Numbered from the stretch's first letter, positions 1-12,321 are shown. The stretch: 64,000 nt of DNA from Parapristionchus giblindavisi (GCA_943737045.1 CALSFV010000215.1:868001-932000), one strand, 5' to 3'. Notes: a model not told the origin generated them from the sequence alone. Numbers and translations are program-made.

Positions 1-268
1 AGCATGACTGGCTCCCGCCACGATAAGCATGTTGGCTATTGTTTATATTATATGGTAATTGGCGTAAGGGATAATGAGAAAATGAGAGAGTAAAGTATGC
101 AAATCGGATGGGCACTCTCCACATGCCTTGAAAGTTGTACTTTCAATGCGCATAGTGAGCTTTAAACATATCGGAATTAATATCAGATATGTCTTTCGAT
201 TCGTGTGATGAATCTCTATCATTCGATCCGAACAGTCTTATTACGAAAAAACTCGTGGGTCTCCATCT
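1..268 (+). mobile_element. TTAA-target MITE, family M1, copy 1 (left end outside window)
   Basis: This stretch is closely similar to 27845-28130 and, reversed, to 60516-60746. Its right end reads GGGTCTCCATCT followed by TTAA (269-272), as in the other copies. The complete copy at 27845 shows TTAA on both sides and imperfect terminal inverted repeats (AGAAGGGGACCCATGAGTT at the left), so this is a non-autonomous element of about 286 bp with a piggyBac-like TTAA target. About 20 bp of the left end is missing because the window starts there. No coding capacity is seen. Confidence 0.85.
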
Positions 269-272
269 TTAA

Positions 273-1461
273 GCATCTCGTCTCAAAGGAGAGCTATATA
301 ATTGATACCCCCGTTAAATGTTAGCCACACTTGGATCATCCACATCCACTATCTGACTAGTATTAAGGAACCTTGAAAAAGTCAAAAATTTGTTTTGACG
401 AAAAGTAGTCATTTGCCAGGAATTTGAATAAAATCGCAGATTGAGACCGCTACCTCTTTTATTTTTCTAAAAAGGTCAGTGGCCTGAGTTGACAATCTGG
501 TTGCTTGATTGAAGAGATGGATCACTCGCAATAACAGTGTGCATGTTAGCCAGTCAATGTGAAAAGGGGAGAAACTAGAACAGAACATAAGCTTGAAAAC
601 ATCAGAGAATTGAGATGGTCTGGATTAAAAGAAGTATGAAAAGGGCCAATGCATTGGATGAGTATAGTTGAGGTCACTGATATAATCAGGGACCTCTATT
701 GTAAATAGCTATAAGATTTGAAGTCACAGCTCGTATCGCCCCGTCCACAGCGGTTTCAAATGTTTTTCTGTCACGGCTCGGTTCGAAATGACCAAATAAA
801 ACCCGCTATGCTAAGACAGCGAAATTTTTCTGGCGTATACCAACCGTCCCTTCTTACTCTCCGGACATTACTCTCTCGGGTTGTCGCTTTAGTTAAGGCG
901 TCCAACTTGCTCTAGTAAATGAAAAATTTATGAACAGGGAAGGTATCGAAATGAAGTTGGTCTAATATTTTGCACAATAACTCAAGTCCTTCCGCAAGTA
1001 GTGAGCCCACGGTGTGGCTGTATTATAGCGAGGAATCATAGACTAGAACAGCGAAAAAAATAATCCCCAAAGTCGTCGATAAACGATGATAATTTAATTT
1101 GAATGTGTACCTCAAAATTCAAAGGAACTTATGTTACAACCTAATACATTAAGACCGTTAAAATGATAAAAAAGGAAATGCTGTTAAGTCTAGCCAAATT
1201 TTTTTCACAATCTAAAACAAATGTTTCATATTTTTTCGTTTTTTTTGGTGCGTTTTCCATTTCTTTTTGATTTTTGGGAAAAATTTAAAAAAAAAAGATT
1301 TTGATATTTTTTTGATTTTTTTCTTGATTTAAAAATTTAAAATAACCAAACAAAATTTTGATCTTTGATACATAACAGAGTCCATTTATGATCTCCCCCC
1401 GTGGGGGTACGCTCTTTTTCTTTTTCTTTACCCCCAAATGCTCTCATTTAATTTGCTTGTT
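273..1461. other. Intergenic, no gene seen
   Basis: AT-rich sequence with A/T homopolymer runs around 1200-1345 and short ORFs only. I see no splice-linked coding exons and no RNA gene. Confidence 0.6.
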
Positions 1462-1469
1462 CTCTCAAA

Positions 1470-2217
1470 CAGGGATGGGCGAACATGATCGGACGAAAAA
1501 AATTCGAAAATGAAAAATTTTCATTTCAAAACCTCGAAAAAAATTCGAAAAAATCGAAAAAAACGAAAAAAAAAAATTTTACTGTTAAAGTAATTTATAA
1601 TGTTGAAATCGTTGAGCTCATATGTAAGTCATTCTTTATTGGACGCTTCCAGAAAACTTATTTAGGCAAAATATGGAACAGGAAAAAAACAATAAGAAAC
1701 GTAAATTCGACACAACTTCATCACAAACGAAACTCATGAGAGGAATATTGACATTGAGAAAAATCAGAGATTCGAAAGAGGAATGAGAGAGGCGACTACG
1801 ATTGTGGGTCAGGATGGTTTCCTCAGTAGAGAAAAATCTCCAAACTTCCATACTTCCAGGGAGATTTTTTTCACATGAATTTTCCCTGCTAGATGTTCGT
1901 GAATTTGGCTTGAAATTATATGGAAAAACAGTCGTCAGCGATTCAGAAAAAGTTAAGATACAGTTAGAACTCGACTATTTCTCGAGTGGAAAACATACAG
2001 TATGAAAAAAAGTATTGAATATCTTTAGAAAATACCTTTTTTTGCAGTTGAACATCCCGTTTTCCCTATATTTCGTTGGTTTTGAACTCCCAGAATATCT
2101 AGTGCAAAACTCGAAAAAAAGAAAGACGAAAAATTTTTCGATCGAACAATTTTTCGTCTGGGGGTCGAAAAAAACGAAAAAAAAACGAACACGAAAAATC
2201 TTTTTCGCCCATCCCTG
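1470..2217. mobile_element. hAT-like non-autonomous transposon
   Basis: The element begins CAGGGATGGGCGAA and ends with the reverse complement TTCGCCCATCCCTG. It is flanked by a perfect 8-bp direct repeat CTCTCAAA (1462-1469 and 2218-2225), the target-duplication length of hAT transposons; the CAGGG-type terminus also fits that superfamily. Both subterminal regions are rich in repeated TCGAAAAA and CGAAAAAA words, a common transposase-binding arrangement. The short ORFs inside do not resemble a transposase, so it would need one in trans. The intact termini and duplication suggest a fairly recent insertion. Confidence 0.9.
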
Positions 2218-2225
2218 CTCTCAAA

Positions 2226-3317
2226 TGTTGTCGCATCTTTTTGATGTATGATAAATTAAATTAAATTAATTAAAAATCCTGGCCGAATGAGCCTAAATAT
2301 AGACGGATTGTGAGAGATCGATTTCCATTGAAAATAAAATCTTGGGATGACGAGCACTCGGTTGCTGCTGATTCATCTACCAGAAATTACGGTATTCGAA
2401 GTATAATTTATCTGATATATAGAATCTCACAACCAGCGATGAGAGTGGAAGACATGATAATGAGAGGTGAACAGTCTCCCTCTTGAGATAACGAATCGTT
2501 GAAATGTTAAATAGAAGGAATAACACGGAGGATCAATATTCAAATACAAATCTGATTCCTCTGATCATTGAGTGAAATTCAACTCTCCATGCCAAAACAT
2601 ATTTTAAACGGTTATCGATTCGATTTCCCTCTGAAACGGTAGAACCTCCTGCAACGACGTTGCGATAAGTTTTTTTCCTGAATTCAGAAAACTGAAAATA
2701 AGGAAAAATAATATAATAATTGATTTAGCTTATTTTCTCAATGTGTTTATTAGTTTGGTTATAAATCTTACTTAGCCAACATTGATATCTAATTATAAGA
2801 GCAGCCAAAGAAAAAGAAACTACAAAACAACAACACAATGGAAGCGACTCGATCCACTTGAATAGCTTGTAGTTATGTTGAAGGAAAAGAGAACGACCGA
2901 GATAGCAAAATCCGATCATATAATGTATCTAAGGTGTTTGAAAAAATCATAAATACGTCACTAAATGATTTTTGAAATTTCTTTAAAACCATTTCGAAAA
3001 GTTATATTTAAAAAAATTTCTGATCTAGAGGAATTTTTTTTCATGTCAGAAATTTTCCGTTCTCCCAAATTCCAGAAAACAGTAAAAAAAACAGAAAATT
3101 CAGAAACTGAAATTATTTTCCTTTCCTCAATTTTCAAAAAGTGTGTCTTTCCCTGAAAGATACTGATGATTCATCGAAGATTCTAGCGATTAATAAACAG
3201 AGTCATCATACAATAAAAAATGTACGATGTTCAACTTTAATAACCTTTCTTTCTTCATAGTTTCTTCAGGAAAATAATCGAGCGACTGAGAAAAAGGGCT
3301 TCTTCAACGTGTAAATG
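2226..3317. other. Intergenic, no gene seen
   Basis: Short AT-rich ORFs on both strands with low-complexity composition. No motif of a GT11 N-terminus (GRLGNQ or HVRRGD type) was found here, although this is upstream of the GT11 exons at 4894. Confidence 0.5.
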
Positions 3318-3440
3318 TAAAGGTAAAGGTACAACCCGTTATTCAAAGCACACGAAGTCCTGCGGGTGATCACTGCTAGGCCAGTGATCTTTCAAGGCCA
3401 ATTCAGTCCGGAGGGCCTAATCTCTTCTTCGGACCTACTT
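3318..3440 (-). repeat. Dispersed SINE-like repeat
   Basis: Read on the minus strand it holds GGACTGAATTGGCCTTGAA followed by an ACCTTTACC-type tail. The same order of words, with a shorter middle, is at 12143-12196, and a related CTTTACCG...CGGGCG stretch is at 50518-50560. The dispersed copies and simple 3' tail suggest a SINE, but box A and box B are not clear. Confidence 0.45.
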
Positions 3441-3481
3441 TACCGTGTGATCTAGTCACTACCAAGTCTCCTTTCGGGCGC

Positions 3482-3604
3482 CTTGGTGGGGCTTCTACGT
3501 GTAGCTGCTCTTTTTCGTTCACGAAAAATTAACGCTTTTCGTTAATTCGTTAATCGCTAATACCATATCTGGTGTATACATTAGTGAGCCCGACTAGACC
3601 ACCA
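3482..3604 (+). repeat. 123-bp repeat, copy 1
   Basis: Repeated at 4064-4186 with only a few mismatches over 123 bp. Both copies start CTTGGTGGGGCTTC and end CCCGACTAGA.CACCA, giving short inverted ends (TGGTG/CACCA). The middle has an AATTAACG/CGTTAATT palindromic core. It could be a very short transposon; no target duplication was found. Confidence 0.7.
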
Positions 3605-4063
3605 GGAGAACTGCAGATACAGAAAGTATTTTTATAGAAATTTGAAATAACAGTAAGTTTTTACAGCAGAAAATAATTATAAAGATTGACAACAGTAAGC
3701 ATGATCGAACACAACAAATTATGATCAAACGTATCCTTATAATTGGTACGGTAACTCATCTCACTTCAATCCCTTGCACATTCACGGGCACATTCAGAAA
3801 GAATGAAAGCCGATCTTGCATGATAGGTTCGAAGTACGAAGATTAATTTGATCTTTTTTTATATTGAAAAATGGCAAAACTCATTCTTCCGATTAGCAGG
3901 TACAAAATTGTATGAGTAGTCTTGTTAAATTAACAGAACGTATCAAATAACAAACACCATAACGCAAATTATTTAATTTAACATTAATGTGCCTGCAAAG
4001 CTACATATACTTCCATCTATTCTTTATCATTAATTTAATTGCATCTTCAAAGTATAAAGTCAT

Positions 4064-4186
4064 CTTGGTGGGGCTTCAACGAGTAGCTGCTCTTTTTCGT
4101 TCACGAAAAATTAACGATTTTCGTTAATTCGTTAATCGCTAATACCATATCTGGTGTATACATTAGTGAGCCCGACTAGAGCACCA
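4064..4186 (+). repeat. 123-bp repeat, copy 2
   Basis: Second copy of the repeat at 3482-3604. Its right end overlaps by three bases the start of the 391-bp direct repeat at 4184, so that duplication junction may lie at this element's edge. Confidence 0.7.
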
Positions 4187-4574
4187 TCAAATGGCTAACC
4201 GGTCGATGAAATCTATCAAATGAAATCATTGAATGCATTCTTGCAATAGAATTATTACTTGTTTCTTTTTTTTAAAATTTTCGGTCGATCACTGGTAAAA
4301 TCATGTAAAAGTTTCGAAAAGAATGAACGAAGAGAGATAATCATCCTTCTTCATACATGAAATGGAACACAAAATGTTGAATAAACTTTCCATTTCTTTG
4401 TAATGAAGTCATCGAGAATCGTCAAAAATATTTTAGCAGTGAATAAACAAGAAATAACTAATTGTAAGAGAACGATTGTGACCTTATTGTTAGAGATTTG
4501 GGTGAAGATAGATACAAAAAAGTTTAATGACCTGTTTCAAATTATAAAGATTGTACAAATTTTAAAATCATTTC
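4184..4574 (+). repeat. 391-bp direct repeat, copy 1
   Basis: This 391-bp block recurs at 6132-6522; I saw no difference between the copies by eye. The two copies bracket the GT11 exons, with a repeat-to-repeat period of 1948 bp. The ends are not TG...CA and there is no primer-binding site, so these are not LTRs. A tandem segmental duplication with an incomplete second unit, or an assembly join, fits better. The 57-residue frame shared by both copies is AT-driven and not recognisable. Confidence 0.9.
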
Positions 4575-4893
4575 TGGTAAACTTATATGATGTTCAAAAA
4601 AAGAAACGATGGAAAAAATAGTGTTCTTCTTTACATATTTTGAAGAAAGAATGAATAATCTGATGAAACGACACGAATAACACGATAATATAAATATTAG
4701 TGCTATATGACTGTTATAATAATTACTTTACTAAGGATTCGACAACTCCTGAATATTCTTTGAATTCATAAAATAAATTACATTTGCAAATATTGCAGTT
4801 TTGTTTAAATAGGTAGACATCTACATACAATATTTATAATACATCTTGATGATTACCAACTACTACATACAGTACTCAGCAAGTTAATTTCAG

Positions 4894-5865
<972 letters not shown>

Positions 5866-6131
5866 TCAATGCGCATATCGAATAACAGATCGAACTTTAG
5901 AAGTGAAAATTCGTTAGAATAAATTTAGTGTATTATTTCTGATTTGAAAGATTGTAAATGACAGCGCTCTCATTCATTTACATTGCAAATACCGTAATAT
6001 GTTATGATTTCTCATTGGAAGAGGACGATGAAATATTTACTGTTCATTTGTCAATTGTTGACTGTTACTTTCTTGAGCGAGTACAGTGATTGACAACTGG
6101 TCGTAGAGTTGAGGGGTTTGAAGGAGTCGAT

Positions 6132-6522
6132 CCATCAAATGGCTAACCGGTCGATGAAATCTATCAAATGAAATCATTGAATGCATTCTTGCAATAGAAT
6201 TATTACTTGTTTCTTTTTTTTAAAATTTTCGGTCGATCACTGGTAAAATCATGTAAAAGTTTCGAAAAGAATGAACGAAGAGAGATAATCATCCTTCTTC
6301 ATACATGAAATGGAACACAAAATGTTGAATAAACTTTCCATTTCTTTGTAATGAAGTCATCGAGAATCGTCAAAAATATTTTAGCAGTGAATAAACAAGA
6401 AATAACTAATTGTAAGAGAACGATTGTGACCTTATTGTTAGAGATTTGGGTGAAGATAGATACAAAAAAGTTTAATGACCTGTTTCAAATTATAAAGATT
6501 GTACAAATTTTAAAATCATTTC
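6132..6522 (+). repeat. 391-bp direct repeat, copy 2
   Basis: Copy of 4184-4574. It starts after the GT11 stop and polyadenylation signal; sequence to the right (6523 on) is unrelated to that right of copy 1, which fixes the repeat boundary. Confidence 0.9.
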
Positions 6523-7592
6523 ATAGTGTTATTAATGCAATCCGCATCTTCCTTTATTGCGGATGCCTTCCACCCAGTACCCAGTCTCTTTTGGTATATC
6601 TTTTCTTCACTCTCTCTCTCTCGCCTTGTTAACTTTTCAGACTCCAGATGAGTACCACTCATGAACGAATGCAAAAGGCCCTCCCCTCCCTTCGCAGAAT
6701 CCTCCACCGAGAAACCTCAGGAAAGTCCGAGTTCCCAGGTCAATAGACTCGAAAAAACTGACTATGTTGAGTGATATGAGTTGGGGAAAACCAGAATTAG
6801 TACAAAAGCGACGATGCTCGTACTTCACTATGAGAAGAATAAACGTGAACCGTTCTACCCATATATGATTTTTGATATTGAATATTGTGATGTTAAAAGC
6901 CACGAATAGAAAAGGAACGGAACGAAGATGTGAAAGAGTATGTAAAAATAGGAGAGTGTTGTCTTTTTTCGTTTCTTTTCGTAACTTTTGAACATTTGAC
7001 AGTGATATAATGGAACAGCTAGGCACATTTATTGAAAAATTGTATCAAGTATGATAGAAAAGTTCACAATTCCCTTATTCCTACTCACATTTGTGATCAA
7101 TCAATGAAAAGTCCCACACAACCCTGTCTATATAAAGGCTATCCGACTACGCCGAGTAACATTTCCATTTTGAAAACTTGATGACAAGTCCCCATACCAA
7201 AAGATCCCAAACGATGTTTGTATGTAAAAACACTTGAGATAAAATTATGTTTATCGACAATATAATAATAGAAATGAACGATGAAGTTCTCTTCATGAAC
7301 GTCTTTATCTTTTTCGCTCAAAGATGGTCTGTAAAATATAGGGTGCTAAATATTGGGTCCTAGGAATGTTGAGTAAAAGAAAAGCAGTGAAACTAGAATA
7401 ATAATAACATTATTTTATGATCATTATTATTATATAATAGGTAAAAGTGGTTTGAGAAATAAACAGATTCAATTGAGATGACAACCATTGCGCAGTTCAT
7501 ATTGATTAAGGAGAAAGAAAAGTTTAAACTCATTCGAATCTGATCGGGTAGTTGAAGGAAGACTTCAGAACCTGTGTTTGTCTGAAGGAGAG
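6523..7592. other. Intergenic, no gene seen
   Basis: No coding exon could be supported. Around 6900-7000 is a degenerate copy of a dispersed motif (TTTCTTTTCG.GxCTTTTGAAC) also seen near 32090, 34520 and 37670, mostly in introns, probably an old short repeat. Confidence 0.5.
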
Positions 7593-7675
7593 AGAAAGTA
7601 GAGAGAAGAGAGACATAGAGAGATAGAAGAGAGAGATGGAGAGAAAGAGGATTGGTATAGAGAGGAGTTGTTTGA
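7593..7675 (+). repeat. Purine-rich (GA)n low-complexity tract
   Basis: Nearly pure A/G on the plus strand with GAGAGA and AGAGAT words. No coding meaning. Confidence 0.8.
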
Positions 7676-7682
7676 AGGAATG

Positions 7683-7880
7683 TTAAGAATGGTAGATCAT
7701 CGTAGATATAATTAAAATATTATTTGTAATGATTTGGAGATCATCGATGGAGCGGACGTCTGAAACGGGTTGAAGGCACAGTAGATCATCGATGAAGTCG
7801 ATATCTGAAATTAGGCGCGGTAGATCATCGATGAAGTCGATATCTGGAACAAGTTGTAGGCACGGTAGATCATCGTAGAC
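7683..7880 (+). repeat. Degenerate GGTAGATCATCGATGAAG repeats
   Basis: The words GTAGATCATCG and GATGAAGTCGATATCTG recur several times (for example 7782-7812 and 7828-7853). The same words reappear at 8509 and inside the long direct repeats at 7952 and 8633, tying the tract to the 5' region of the Penelope-like element. Confidence 0.7.
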
Positions 7881-7951
7881 TTCTTTATATGATATATGGA
7901 CTAAGACCAAAACATGTGCGCATTCTAAATGATTGTCATCTCTTTTGAACC

Positions 7952-8463
7952 TGTTTATTTTATTAAAACTATCGTTGGTCATAATGAACCATACGAACTA
8001 ACCTCCTTTCTTCCCTCGCTTCATTTCTTCCTCATTCCCTCATTTCATCTACATATCAAGATTTACAATCTATAAATGAAAATATAACGTTCTAATCGTG
8101 AAACTATCATCCAAACTATCATACTATCTAATCTATCTAAATTATCATACTATGCTAATCAGGGACTGGGGATATCATTATGAAGAGAAAGATAAGAAAG
8201 AAGACAGGATATGAAAGAGATAATGTGAGAGACAGGATATTATTATGATGTATGAGTGTTATTGAGAACGGACGATCATCGTAGATAATATATAATAATT
8301 GTTATTAAAAACGGATGAACATCGTAGATAATATTATAGAATATTTATATTTTTTATAGTGATGACCATCACGATCCACGACCGACGAATCACTGCCTGG
8401 AATGAAAGAAACGAGAAGTCGAGCAACGGTAGACCATCGGAGAGTCTGGAAATAGATAGAAAG
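7952..8463 (+). repeat. Long direct repeat, copy 1 (pLTR-like)
   Basis: About 510 bp matched by 8633-9094 with scattered substitutions and small indels; both end GGAGAGTCTGGAAATAGATAG. This copy has an extra unit of about 50 bp, a local duplication of the ATCATCGTAGATAATAT segment. Penelope-like elements typically carry pseudo-LTR direct repeats formed by tandem, partly truncated copies, and position and orientation fit that here. The assignment to the retroelement is inferred from adjacency. Confidence 0.7.
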
Positions 8464-8632
8464 AGTAGGGGTATGCCGGTACAGTAGGCAGTCTGGACGG
8501 GAGGGACACGGTAGATCATCGATGAAATCTATAATCTTTAAAAAAATAAGACAAAAAAGAATAGAAGAGAGATAATAGGAATGGGGAGTTAAAGAATAAT
8601 ATAATTTGATAGTTAAGAGAAAAAGTGATCAA

Positions 8633-9094
8633 TTTATTTATTATTATGAAAACTATCGTTGTTCATAATGAATCATACGAACTAACCTCCTTTCTTCCTT
8701 GCTTCATTTCTTCCTCAGTTCCACATTTCATCAATCAAGATTCACAATCTATAAATGAAAATGTAACCTTCTAATCGTGAAACTATCATCTAAACTATCA
8801 TACTATCTAATCTATCTAAACTATCATCTATGCTAATCAGGGACTGGGGATATCACTATGAAGAGAAAGATAAGAAAGAAGACAGGATATGAAAGTGATA
8901 ATGTGAGAGACAGGATATTATTATGATGTATGAGTGTTATTGAGAACGGACGATCATCGTAGATAATATTATAGAATATTTATATTATTATAGTGATGAC
9001 CATCACGACCAACGACCGACGCAGTGCCTGGAATGAAAGAAACGGGAAGTCGAGCAACGGTAGATCATCGGAGAGTCTGGAAATAGATAGAAAG
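8633..9094 (+). repeat. Long direct repeat, copy 2 (pLTR-like), abutting the RT frame
   Basis: Second copy of the repeat. The retroelement reading frame starts immediately after it (in-frame stop at 9088-9090, coding similarity from about 9097), so the element was probably 5'-truncated and joined to this repeat, as in tandem Penelope-like copies. Confidence 0.7.
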
Positions 9095-9096
9095 AC

Positions 9097-11400
9097 AACA
9101 AATTGGAAACCTTTCTAAGTAGACATTTCAAAGAAGTTGGACATGATAAAGAATCTTTCACAATCGATATATTAGACTATGGAAAGGGCAAGAGTGAACT
9201 CCGAGAAAAAGAATTACTATGGATTAAAGCTCTAAACAGTGCATATCCACTTGGACTGAATGACTCAATTAAAAACTTTGGATACATTTCAGAAGGTATT
9301 AATCCATTGGAGAAACGATCTCATCCATATTACTCTCTACATATCGAAGATAACATTAAAAACCGTGGTAATAGAGCTCAGAATAGAAAACGAAGAAAGC
9401 CAAAATACAAATGTACCAAATCTATTGAAGAAATAGTTCGTGAAATTGAAATTATCGAAACAAGAGAACTATTCATGTACAGTAGAAAACTGCCACATAA
9501 TACTCTTTCCAGGATAGAAATATTTACAGCAACTAACGAGTTTAGTCAGTTATCGCATGAAATGAAATATAAAATATATAGCGTTGTATGCCCTCACTAC
9601 TGGAGAAACTTCAAGGAAAGACGATATGACAACAGTAACAAGGTCATTTTGAAACTACCATTTTTGGGAAAATTCATGGAGAAAATAGGTTTGAGCAAGA
9701 TGATGAACTCAGCAACTATGAAAGATTCATTTAAAACTCTTACAGAATACGATAAAGCTAAAATCCAACTTTCATATTCTTTAGATAATCCAGTATCTTC
9801 AATATTCTGCAATTACGGACAGTTTCTCAAAACCCTAACTAGACATGATATAGATAGGATATCTTCTCCTTGTTCTTGTTTCAAATATCACAGATATGTT
9901 GATAAACATTATGGACATGTATGTACTGGTAACATTGATATCATACAAAATAAAGAACTAGCTAATATATTCATGAAAGGCACTAAATATAGAATACAAA
10001 GACCTACTTCTGTCAATAAAGTAATCAACGATATTACTGTTTCAATAGAGAAAACTGTATCAAGTATCGGAAAGAAACACAGAAAATCGTCGACTTTAAT
10101 CAATGAAACTGTCAATAAAGTCATTAAACATATTATTCCTAAAATAAGAGAAAAGCTTAATAAAGTGAATTTAAATATTGACGCAAAAGACTTAACACGA
10201 TATACTAATCAGTTAAAACAACTTAAAAATGACTTTATAATTACTATGGTAGACAAAGCATCTGGAAATTATGCATTCACTTGTAAAAAGTTATATCTCA
10301 AGATGATGGAACAAGAGATGAATACATCCAATGGTAATGAGAGAACTTATGTGCAAGTTAATGACCTCGATTACGAATCAAAGATCAAAGATCACTTACA
10401 GTTCACACTCAGTATGTCAATTCCCAGAAATATGGAATGTGCTCTACCTCGCATATACGGAATACCGAAAATGCACAAAACACCCATAAAATTCCGATTT
10501 ATCACTGGTGCACATAATAGTAGTCTTAAACCATTATCAATTCGACTTCAAAGAATCCTTAAGTTCTTACAAAACCACTTTAAATCATATTGTAACTTTA
10601 CTTCTAGACATAATGGAATTAACGTTTACTTCTCTGTTCAAAATACTTTCAAAGTATTAAACGGTTTTAAAAACATTGCAAAAGAGAAAAATGAAATATT
10701 CTGTGCTGACTTTGCATCACTATTTACAAACTTACCACATAAAGTTGTTAAAGAAAAATTATATTATCTGATTGATTTACTATTCAAAAATGCTAATTCA
10801 GAATTCATCAATGTTCAAGGAACCTATGTTCGGTATGATAAAACTAATAGTTTAGAAAAAGGCATCACTTATCACAAAAATGATATTAAACTTATGTTGG
10901 ATTATATATTAAAGAACAGTTATGCTTTTTATGGTGGAACATATTACAAACAAGAGCGAGGAATACCGCAAGGAAATAATGCATCACCACAGATAGCCGA
11001 TCTTACCCTCGCTGTAATGGAATTTCAATATATATCTAAGAAAGTTAAGGCTGGTCATACATTAGCATATTCACTAAATAGAACGTATAGATATATTGAT
11101 GATCTATTCCATATATCCAGTAAATGCAAGGATTTCATAAAATTAACTAGACAAATGTACCACAAATCTTTATCTCTAGAACGAACTAACAATCAAGACG
11201 ATAATTGTGCTTTTCTTGATCTACAAATCGATATAATTTATAGCGGTCAAGTAAAAACCTCACTTTATAACAAAACAGATGATTATGAATTCAACGTATG
11301 TAATTCGATATCCCCATTACCAATCAAATTCACCTCTTAATATTGGTCTAAATACACTGCATGGTGAAACTATTCGCATATACAGGAATTGTTCTGAATA
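9097..11400 (+). pseudogene. Penelope-like element polyprotein: GIY-YIG remnant plus reverse transcriptase (Naiad-like)
   Basis: A 745-codon frame from 9103 with no ATG start. Counting from 9103: residues 1-60 are the C-terminal half of a GIY-YIG endonuclease (HFKEVGHDKESF, then ELREKELLWIKALNS and PLGLND); a Cys/His cluster CSCFKYH...HYGHVCTG lies near 255-275; the reverse transcriptase follows with YGIPKMHK and RFITGAHN, motif A ADFASLFTNLP (about 533), motif B RGIPQGNNASPQIAD (about 618), motif C YIDDL (about 663) and FLDLQI (about 700). An endonuclease in front of the RT is the permuted order described for Chlamys/Naiad Penelope-like elements; classic ones have it at the C-terminus. The copy is broken: the GIY-YIG motif itself is missing, a frameshift near 11310 ends the frame, and the shifted frame continues with SPLNIGLNTLHGETIRIYRN to about 11400. 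Function in life would be target-primed reverse transcription. Confidence 0.88.
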
Positions 11401-11928
11401 TAATTAAATATGCAACTAGTAATAGCGATATTTGCATGCGTTGTCTGTGATAAACGTGCTTTGGTATAGGCAATGTTTCCAATAAGAGACAGAGGTAGAG
11501 AGACCACTTCCCAGACGATCGATAACAACTGTGCAACCTAGTGATCTACCTGAACAGAGACACACATGCGCGCCTCTCTCACTCTATCCATTCTTCATTT
11601 CCTCTTAGTTAGTCGACTCTCGTCAATCGATATATGAGGAGGACCTACTTAGGGATTAAGGACGCAATCAATTCGACTTAAGGATACGTAAGCACTTATT
11701 ATTGTACACATACTAGTGTTATTTTGCTAAAAGATATATGCATGAATTTTGGTAATATTAGACTAATACGAATATATTCATATAGTTTTTATGTGTATAG
11801 TTTTCATGTATATGTTCACATTTTTCATGTATATGTTCACGTTATTGTATTATTACTAACCATAGAAATGAGATTTTGCATGCTTTACCTATAGAAACTA
11901 TCATAATAAACCCTTTTGTAAACTAACT
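11401..11928. other. Probable 3' part of the retroelement, no gene seen
   Basis: A further frame-shifted trace of the protein C-terminus (IKYATSNSDICMRCL) lies near 11404-11450. Beyond that the sequence is AT-rich with no coding signal. The retroelement 3' end is not defined. Confidence 0.45.
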
Positions 11929-12011
11929 CAATGGGGGTTCTACTGAAGATGGCCAACCCCATTGGGTAGAGGTTCACTGTCTAGAACCTAATGGCCGAAA
12001 CAGTGAATCTC
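11929..12011 (+). ncRNA. Hammerhead-ribozyme-like motif with non-canonical strand order
   Basis: Every conserved hammerhead core residue is present with matching stems. Stem I: 11936-11942 pairs with 11982-11988 (7 bp). CUGAAGA (C3-A9) is at 11943-11949. Stem II: 11951-11955 with 11992-11996 (5 bp, G-C at 10.1/11.1). GAA (12-14) is at 11997-11999. Stem III: 11969-11980 with 12000-12011 (12 bp, one G-U; A15.1-U16.1). The cleavage residue C17 is 11981. Two things are odd: an extra U at 11950 between A9 and stem II, and linear strand order 1-2-3 instead of a circular permutation of the normal order, so the fold would be a pseudoknot. A competing hairpin (CAATGGGG 11929-11936 with CCCCATTG 11957-11964) overlaps stems I and II. 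Penelope-like elements are known hammerhead carriers and one lies 0.5 kb upstream. Catalysis is unproven. Confidence 0.4.
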
Positions 12012-12142
12012 GTCTCTACTAATAACTACTTTAGATTCATTAATCTCTAATTTTATGAGTACATTTGCATGTTTAGCTATTACATATTTCGCTTATAATT
12101 TGTCCTCCTTTGTCTGTCTCTCAAGTGCATCTGCTGTATGTG

Positions 12143-12196
12143 CGTGTGGTAAAGGTATAGTCCAGTGACAATTCAAGGCCAATTCAGTCGGAGTAT
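12143..12196 (-). repeat. Dispersed SINE-like repeat, short copy
   Basis: Shares GACTGAATTGGCCTTGAA and the CCTTTACC end with 3318-3440, on the same strand, with an internal deletion. Confidence 0.4.
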
Positions 12197-12321
12197 TACT
12201 TATTTATTTGATCTTTAAAAATCTTGTGGCGCATAACGTGCAGAAATAGAGCGTTTCGCTTTAGTCGAACGTAAGAATCACATACCGATAATGTGTACAC
12301 TAGAGAGAGAACTCTCCCACA

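Noticed and set aside
718..915. 65-codon plus frame
   Set aside because: No domain, no splice context, isolated in intergenic sequence.
7683..7982. 99-codon minus frame with repeated DDL and DIDFIDD words
   Set aside because: It is the translation of the GATCATCG DNA repeats; the same repeats occur out of frame elsewhere.
8380..8430. GAAAC...GTC in the long direct repeats as a type I hammerhead like those of other Penelope elements
   Set aside because: The minimal stem III pattern is there, but upstream reads GTGATGA rather than CTGATGA and stems I and II do not pair.
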